From assembly GCF_964019385.1 (NCBI RefSeq), contig NC_088645.1:8862598-8926597 (forward strand): a stretch of 64,000 bases of DNA, in the 5' to 3' direction. Position 1 is the first letter of the stretch, and the number at the start of each line of letters is the position of its first letter. Made by a program: the position numbers and the translations under genes. Source of the stretch: Sycon ciliatum. Lineage: Eukaryota; Porifera; Calcarea; Leucosolenida; Sycettidae. Below the pieces are notes generated by a model. The model did no database searches and had not been told where the DNA came from. It saw nothing but the letters and a program-made list of their open reading frames with translations. Below are positions 57,365 to 64,000 of the stretch, in pieces.

Positions 57365-58087
57365 CATGGCCAGCAATTGAGGACATCTGAGAGTTGTAAT
57401 TTGTGTACTCCACCGAGGTGTGATTTTTGGCGTGCTGGGCCAAGCACAAGGAAGCCATCTGCAAAAAAACTGCAGAAAATGGTTGTTGTTTGATCCTTTG
57501 GTGTAATCTTTGTTTCTAGTCGAAGCTTGTTGCTGTTTGGAGCAGAAACGCTGAAATTGACTATTTTCTGCATGTACTCATACCTGTACTCATGTACTCA
57601 GTCATGCAGTCTCACTCGTATTTTAGCTCTTTTTCTGGAATGGATGCTGCTCTGCGCCCCTTGGTGAATATTTCCTGCGCTCGTGGAGCAGCTGAAAAGG
57701 ACCACTGGTATGTCTAGTTCCTGGTTTGAAAGTGGAGAGTCGACTTTTGTGCCTTGAAAAAGGAGTAGAGAGCGATAAAGGTACGTCTGTTGCTTATTTT
57801 TGAGTGCTCCTCGTACATTTTTGATCGTGATAGAAATTCTCAGACCAAAGTCAGACCAAAGTCAGCGCGATGATGGCCGTACAGTTTTCTTGTGGATTTT
57901 TTAGTTGTTTCATCTAGTATCTATGTCAGTATCGTGATGGTGAAGTGGAGAGGGTGATTTTCTTCCTCTAGGCTTCGTTCGGCCGACTTTGCTTCGTCCT
58001 CGTTGAAAAGTGATCCTGAAAAAAATGTCGATTCGCAAAATTATGTTGATTTTGAATGTACGTGATGACATGCGATTGCTGGCTATG
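57365..58087. mobile_element. Small inverted-repeat element, C-only site
   Basis: 723-bp relative of 34984-35695 with scattered differences, upstream of the Penelope relic. Copy A has no insertion here; copy B has a few extra bases (CCGTAAG) at the same place. Confidence 0.75.
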
Positions 58088-58114
58088 TAAGGGAATAAAC
58101 GTGATGAAGCACAA

Positions 58115-59371
58115 GTTCAATGGATACAGTTTATCCCTATTGTCTTCATGCACTGGGTCGAGACCCATATGTTGGAGACTGCCACCCTCCCGCCATCACT
58201 CTATGCAAGGTACATCGACGATACAATTTCAATTTGGATCTATGGCTCAGCTGCTCTACGGGTATTCATTGCCCACTGCAAAAGCCAGCGCCCTATGAAC
58301 AAGTTGACTTACTAAAGCAGTGAAAATGGACCTGTTCCATTTCTTCACGTTTGCTTTGAGGTTACCCCTGACGACGGCACCATTACACACCGCCTGTACA
58401 GGAAGCCTAGTAACAGCGGCGTCAACGTGGACTTTCATCCCCAAGTGCCTCGCTCCGTCAAGTATGCGGTCGGTAAGCAGCACTTCGTCAGGGCTCGAAA
58501 GAATTCGTCTTCACCAGCACAAGCCTGTGAGAGTCTCGGTATGACGAAGAAATTGCTGCGAAGCAACAACTATCCCGAGGCAATCATCGAAGAGATTGCT
58601 GCAAAGCAACAACTATCTTGAGGCAATCATCGAAAAGTTGGCACACTGCCCAACGACGTGAGGCAAATGAAGAAAGATGCTGCTATACTGAAGCTACCCT
58701 TTCGCTTAGGAGATAGAAGAGATTCAGCAGAAGGCGAAGAATTTAGTCGAGCGCTCAGGGTTCCTGGTTAATGTCGTGTCTGACACACCCCCAACCTCAA
58801 AGATGCCCTCGTGAAGTCAGCGCTGAATCCAACGAAGTGCAGCGTGACACAAGAAGGAGTGAGGCGCCGAGAACAGCGGAGGCGAGGAAGACCGCTCAAC
58901 CCCTGCATCTCATGCTCCTCTGGTTTGCCGAGCTGCATGTGTGATTCCCCGGCATTATCTGTATGATCAAGTGCGCACTAACTGTGTCGGAAGCGATATG
59001 TCGGTGAGACCTTCAGGGTCGCAAGAGACCTTTTTCATCATATTGTGAGAGTCGTGGGCCAATAGCCCCGGTGAGAAGGCAGTCTTGCCTGTTCATATGG
59101 TGAAGTAAAATAAAGAAACAACAACAACAACAACCGTTTTGAGGAACACCACTAGGAAGCATGTCACAGGATGCTCGACAAACCGTGGGGTAAACACATG
59201 GCTACTGATCCCGAGCAGCACAGAACCATGAATAGCACAAATGTGATTTTCATTGAGGCACAAGTACTGGCTGTGAAGACATGGATGGCCAGAAGAAAAA
59301 TCAGGGAGTCAATCAAGATTCGAGAGCGTCGTCCGGAGATCAATATCTCCTTCGGAGGGCTATTAAAGGCG
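58115..59371 (+). pseudogene. Penelope-like element relic, copy C
   Basis: Same as copy B including the in-frame TAA. A 723-bp small element sits just upstream (57365-58087). Confidence 0.75.
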
Positions 59372-59374
59372 CTA

Positions 59375-61581
59375 GCACCCTTTGTTGTTGTTGTATACTT
59401 TATTTATAGTGGAAATCAAAACAGGCAAAATGCCTAATAACATTGGACCCACTGTGAATAACATGTTAAAGGATATTGTGGAAAAGTAGATACAAGAGAA
59501 AAAGAGAAAGGAAAGAAAAAACGGAAGGTTGGTTGCAACGAACAGATATCAATCCAGTGAGCATTGGAAAACCTATGTCGCTGATAATATATACTGCAAG
59601 GCTTGAGATTTAAAATCCAAATACCTATTTGAACATTTTGCTGCTGGTGGCCATCTATTCCACATAATGGCTCCAGCGTGCGTTAGGCGCTTAGCAGAAC
59701 GAGCAGTGCTAGCAGGTGGAACCACAAGCAAGTTGCTTTGGCCTCACCCTCACAGTGAAACTGCTAAATCTTGCTGTATCTGTACAGGGTTGTACACACA
59801 ATGATTGTGGTATAAACCTTCGTACACACATTTCCTGCACTTTATCTGCTGAGCTCTTGCATACCCGCTCTTTCAGTGCACGTTTCCTTGTCTGCTGTGC
59901 ATGCGAATTCATACACTCAATTTCATACGGCCATTGTGTGTGTTCGTTTGTTTTGTACATGGACATACATCACTAATAAAATAAATTTACATCCAGCTAA
60001 TACGCCAAAGAGTGAATAGCAACTGAATAGAGCGGTTGTCAGTTGACAACCCCCCTTTTATTTACAATGCAGTTGCGTGATGTCCACCACTTTCTGAGTA
60101 TGCAGGTGAAATAGGCTGGTTTGACAAGTAATGGCGTCAAAGGACTCGTGACGTTCACAACTGGTTTCGTCTCTTTGTGTGCTAATATGTCTCCCTCGGA
60201 CTAAAGTCCTTATTGAAGGATCGCATCACTAGTGGCGTTTCCGTCACAATTTGCTGGGAGACAAATATATGAAGGCAAATACAAGAAGGACATTCTTCAG
60301 GTTCTTCAACAACATTCTGAGAGCGTTCGAGAGTGTACTGTCGACTCCACTTAAAACGAACTCGCACCTGGCAAATTTCGTGATATAGCAAACCAGTGTC
60401 CATGTCGCTCCCTGTTTGAACCCATACAAAATTGACCCCTCAGGGCCCCTTGCACACCATGTAGAAAAACGCCTATGTGCTGCGTTCCAGTAAAAGTTGT
60501 CATGTCAACTGACGGCATACGGTGGAAAACCTAGAAAGTAGCGCAAGGGTTTCTGCCGACCTTGGACGGGTATTGAAGGTTTCTTTTGAAGCTTTTAGGC
60601 GTTCCTGAACTTCCAGAGATAGGAACTTCATTCTTGTGACCGTGATGTTTTGGCGCTGTGTGGATATCAATCCTGTTTCCTGTTTCAGACTTCCATTGAC
60701 TTTTTGCGCACTTCTGAACTTTTCGTACTTGAGCTCTTGTTATTCGGGCCGTGGTAGGGCGTACTATAGTTCAGTTTTACAAGGTGAGTATGAGACAATC
60801 CCAAGCCGTCCAAAGGTTGCAACCACTTCTCTAGTCCACGGTACTGGTCCGCAACAGCATGGCGAACATTGTCGTCAGCATTAAACTTGAGCACCTGTAA
60901 TCGATCGTCTTGAAAATATCAAGAACAGGAAATAGCCAGCGATCACACGACTTCAGTAGCTTTTGGAGATCCTGAAACATCACTGATCACTGCAAAGGCC
61001 GCCGCCGTCTCTTGCCGGAGTCTACCTGAGGTCCATAGGTATGGCTACAACAGGAAAGATGCAGAACGAATTCAAAGAAAACAAAGTAGTCGTTCTGAGA
61101 ACAGCATTTCTCGTCTGAACTGCAGTTTCTTGTTGAATCTCGAGGCGCGCGCGCCACTAACTCGCACTGCACTGCAAGGGTACTGCAGACCACTCGTCAG
61201 CGTGCAACTGCACTTGAACAAGCTAGTGCATACACAGAGTATGCTCAGGTTTGTTGCGTTCTACATGTAACCAGTTTACAATGGTCCTAATAGCGAACAG
61301 GTTTCGTTTGTAGCCAACCATAGCTCGTAGGGCCGCATGCAATCTAAGTGCAATCATGCTGTCACGGGTCACACGCCAATCATGATGTGTTGCTTGTATG
61401 GCGTGAGTGCTTTAATTTTAAAGAACTTCAGCTACAAAGAACTAATTCACCTGGACAATGGTGTTGGTAACATCAGGAGTCGACTGCACTGTCTAGCCTT
61501 CTCGTCAGGTGAATACAGGAAAGCGCAAAGGAACAGTGACAATTGATTCAGTGCAGCAGAGAGGTGATAAAACAGCACAAG
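59375..61581. other. Unassigned interval, copy C
   Basis: Equivalent of 4350-6550. Confidence 0.5.
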
Positions 61582-62011
61582 TGTTGTACATGTGGCTGCG
61601 CTTGTGTCTCTTCCTTGTACATGCGGTTGCAAGCGTAGCTCTTTGTCGTACATGCTGCTGCTTTTGTGTCTCTTTATTGTACATGCTGCTGAGCCGTGGT
61701 ACATGCTGCTGCGCTGTTTTTGACTCCTGCGTACATGCGGCTGCACCGTTTTCTGTCCCCGCTGTGCACACACTTGCTTGTCTTGTCCCCATTGTACGCC
61801 TTCACTATTATATCCTGTTGTCTCGTCTTTTCTCAGTGTCAGTTGTTCGTTGTCAGTGTTAGTTGTTAATCGTGAGTTCTCCCGTCGGCTCCTGAAGCGC
61901 ATTACAAGAAAAGCTCTCTCTTTGGAAATAGAGAACAACCATTTGACTAGTCCTTTTGATGTGTGGCGTGGCGAGAGCGTAGAGGCAGTTCTTTCTCCAT
62001 CCGAGACGACA
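61582..62011 (+). mobile_element. Solo LTR (minisatellite LTR family), copy C
   Basis: Same as copy B with the same CAAG flanks. Confidence 0.75.
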
Positions 62012-62015
62012 CAAG

Positions 62016-62829
62016 GAAGAATAGCAACAACAACTACAACAACCGTTGGACGGAGCATGTTGAATACATAGTCAAAAAATCACTCAAGTCTTTCAATATT
62101 CTTTTTAGACTAAGGCCTACACTCACCAGTGATTCTTTATCTCACATCTATCAGACATACATACTACCTATATTCTCATAATTGTGCGAGCAATGCTCTC
62201 ACACCGTTGTCACACACTTCCCTTGACAGGCTAGAACGACTCCAGCGGAAAGCCGCCAGAATATGTCTCCACCTTCCCCTTTACACACACTTAGAACACT
62301 CCCACCTTTTGCATCGCATCAAATGGCCAACATTATTTTCACGCTTTAAAGTTAAACATATACTCTTCGCGCATTCTCTGCGCCACAATTATGCCCCACC
62401 ACATATACTCTCGCTGCATACTGCTAGCAACGTGCAACCTTCGTATAATACGTCGCTCTCGTACTTGGCACTTGCCAACTCCGCAGACTGACCGCTGTCT
62501 CCACTCTCCCCTGTACAAGGCCCTTCATTACTTTAATTGCTTGCCCGCCCAGCTTCGCGAAATCCCTTCTCGTACTCCCTTCAAATCCGAGATATCCCTG
62601 CTGTTGCACAACTCTGTATGCTCGTGTAGCGACCACCCCTGCCCGTACACTTAAGTACACAACTCTGTATGCTCGTGTAGCGACCACCCCTGCCCGTACA
62701 CTTAAGTAGTCATTAACCCCTAGGCCCTGCCCACCCAATTCTTCCTCACTCTTTCTCCTTTCTTACACTATTATCTCTTATTGGCCACGGGCTATCGTGA
62801 GAATAAAGATTTGAAACAACAACAACAAC
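62016..62829 (+). pseudogene. LINE reverse transcriptase 3' fragment, copy C
   Basis: Same as copy B. Confidence 0.75.
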
Positions 62830-63289
62830 CGCACTGATTGCCATTGCAGCCAGCTACATTGAATGTGAGGCTGCGCTACAAAGAAGCGTCAATGCTGCAA
62901 CAGAATGGCTAGAGCGCTTGCACCTGTTAGTCAATAAAACGAAAACTGTCATCCTCCCGTTCTTCCATGCTAAGTTGCTAACCGACCCCCACCACCACTG
63001 CCCAAAATAAAACTCGGATAAACTCTACTAGAAACAGTAACACAGCACCGTCACTTTGGAATAATATCCCAACATGACCTGCGCTGGACAAAACACTTGG
63101 ATAGTATTATAGTGAAATCACTCAAGTCATTCAACTTGCTATTCCGCCTAAGATCAACCCTTACCACTTCTGTTCTTGCAACCATTTATACTTGACGCAT
63201 CCTACCCCTGTACTCTTTTGCAAGCATCGCTGTAACCCCCATATCCTACACTAGCTTAGACAAGCTAGAGAGAATCCAAGTTAAACACA
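62830..63289 (+). pseudogene. Older LINE fragment, copy C (partial)
   Basis: Left part only; the small element at 63290 follows as in copy B. Confidence 0.6.
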
Positions 63290-63999
63290 CATGGCCAGCA
63301 ATCGAGGACATCTGAGAGTTGTAATTTTTGTACTCCTCCGAGGTGTGATTTTTGGCGTGCTGGGCCAAGCACAAGGAAGCCATCTGCAAAAAAACTGCAG
63401 AAAATGGTTGTTGTTTGATCCTTTGGTGTAATCTTTGTTTCTAGTCGAAGCTAGTTGCTGTTTGGAGCAGAACCGCCTAAATTGACTATTTTCTGCATGT
63501 ACTCATGTACTCAGTCATGCAGTCTCACTCGTATTTTAGCTCTTTTCTGGAATGGATGCTGCTCTGCGCCCCTTGGTGAACATTTCCTGCGCTCGTGGAG
63601 CAGCTGAAAAGGACCACTGGTATGTCTGGTTCCTGGTTTGAAAGTGGAGAGTCGACTTTTGTGCCTTGAAAAAGGAGTAGAGAGCGATAAAGGTACGTCT
63701 GTGGCTTATTTTTGAGTGCTCCTCGTACATTTTTGATCATGATAGAAATTCTCAGACCAAAGTCAGACCAAAGTCAGCGCGATGATGGCCGTAGAGTTTT
63801 CTTGTGGATTTTTTAGTTGTTTCATCTCGTATCTATGTCAGTATCGTGATGGTGAAGTGGAGAGGGTGATTTTCTTCCTCTAGGCTTCGTTCGGCCGACT
63901 TTGCTTCGTCCTCGTTGAAAAGTGATCCTGAAAAAAAGGTCGATTCTCAAAATTATGTTGATTTTCAATGTACGTGATGACATGCGATTGCTGGCTATG
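63290..63999. mobile_element. Small inverted-repeat element, copy C
   Basis: 710-bp counterpart of 34984-35695 at the same site; ends one base before the window end. Confidence 0.72.
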
Positions 64000-64000
64000 T

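Larger units (their letters stand above)
56622..64000. repeat. Segmental duplication unit C (partial)
   Basis: Third copy, cut by the window end. It matches unit B more closely than unit A: it shares the stop codon in the Penelope relic and the small element ending at 63999. It differs from B by an extra 723-bp copy of that small element at 57365-58087. Confidence 0.88.

Overview
The window looks like nuclear DNA of an invertebrate metazoan. Evidence is GT-AG introns with strict phase-1 exon joints, a polyA signal, and a dense mix of animal-type mobile elements: Ty3/gypsy LTR elements, LINEs, a Penelope-like element, DIRS, piggyBac, hAT and mariner/Tigger-like MITEs, plus hammerhead-ribozyme retrozymes. 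A sponge, cnidarian or mollusc would fit. The sequence alone does not settle the phylum.

Large-scale layout: three head-to-tail copies of one ~27 kb segment. Using the start of the mucin exon as phase marker, unit A is 2313-29033, unit B is 29034-56621, and unit C starts at 56622 and leaves the window. Long stretches are almost identical between copies. The differences are mostly clean transposon insertions with target-site duplications, microsatellite length, a few point mutations and two deletions.

The only convincing host gene is on the minus strand and recurs in each unit. In copy B its visible exons run from 45020 down to 28418: a short first exon, a 432-nt exon for an unknown cysteine-containing domain, a 126-nt EGF-like exon, a 441-nt Thr/Pro/Ala mucin-like exon and an 86-nt last exon, with AATAAA at 28283-28288. 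All internal joints are phase 1 and the exons sum to 373 codons including the stop. Copy A has the same first three exons but a much longer mucin exon (1-2312) running off the window. Copy C shows only the mucin and last exons. The unknown-domain exon is identical in A and B, but the EGF exon differs by twelve substitutions and a codon deletion, and every changed codon alters the amino acid.

The most exciting element is the 228-bp tandem array at 18027-20540 (A) and 46204-48322 (B). Each monomer carries a textbook type I hammerhead self-cleaving ribozyme: CTGATGA core, stem II with an AAAAA loop, GAAA, a minimal stem III, a GUC cleavage site, and a stem I that closes around the whole motif. 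In B the array is bounded by a perfect 14-bp target-site duplication and ends at the last base of stem I. This is the architecture of a metazoan non-LTR retrozyme. Its long plus-strand reading frame exists only because 228 is a multiple of three. A Penelope-like RT relic, the family thought to mobilise such elements, lies in the same unit.

Most remaining DNA is transposon: a gypsy element with both LTRs and a 5-bp TSD in B but damaged in A; a solo-LTR family with an internal minisatellite; two LINE families; a piggyBac relic hit by different elements in A (hAT) and B (a piggyBac-ended element carrying DIRS remains); and several small inverted-repeat elements, one inside an AGT microsatellite.
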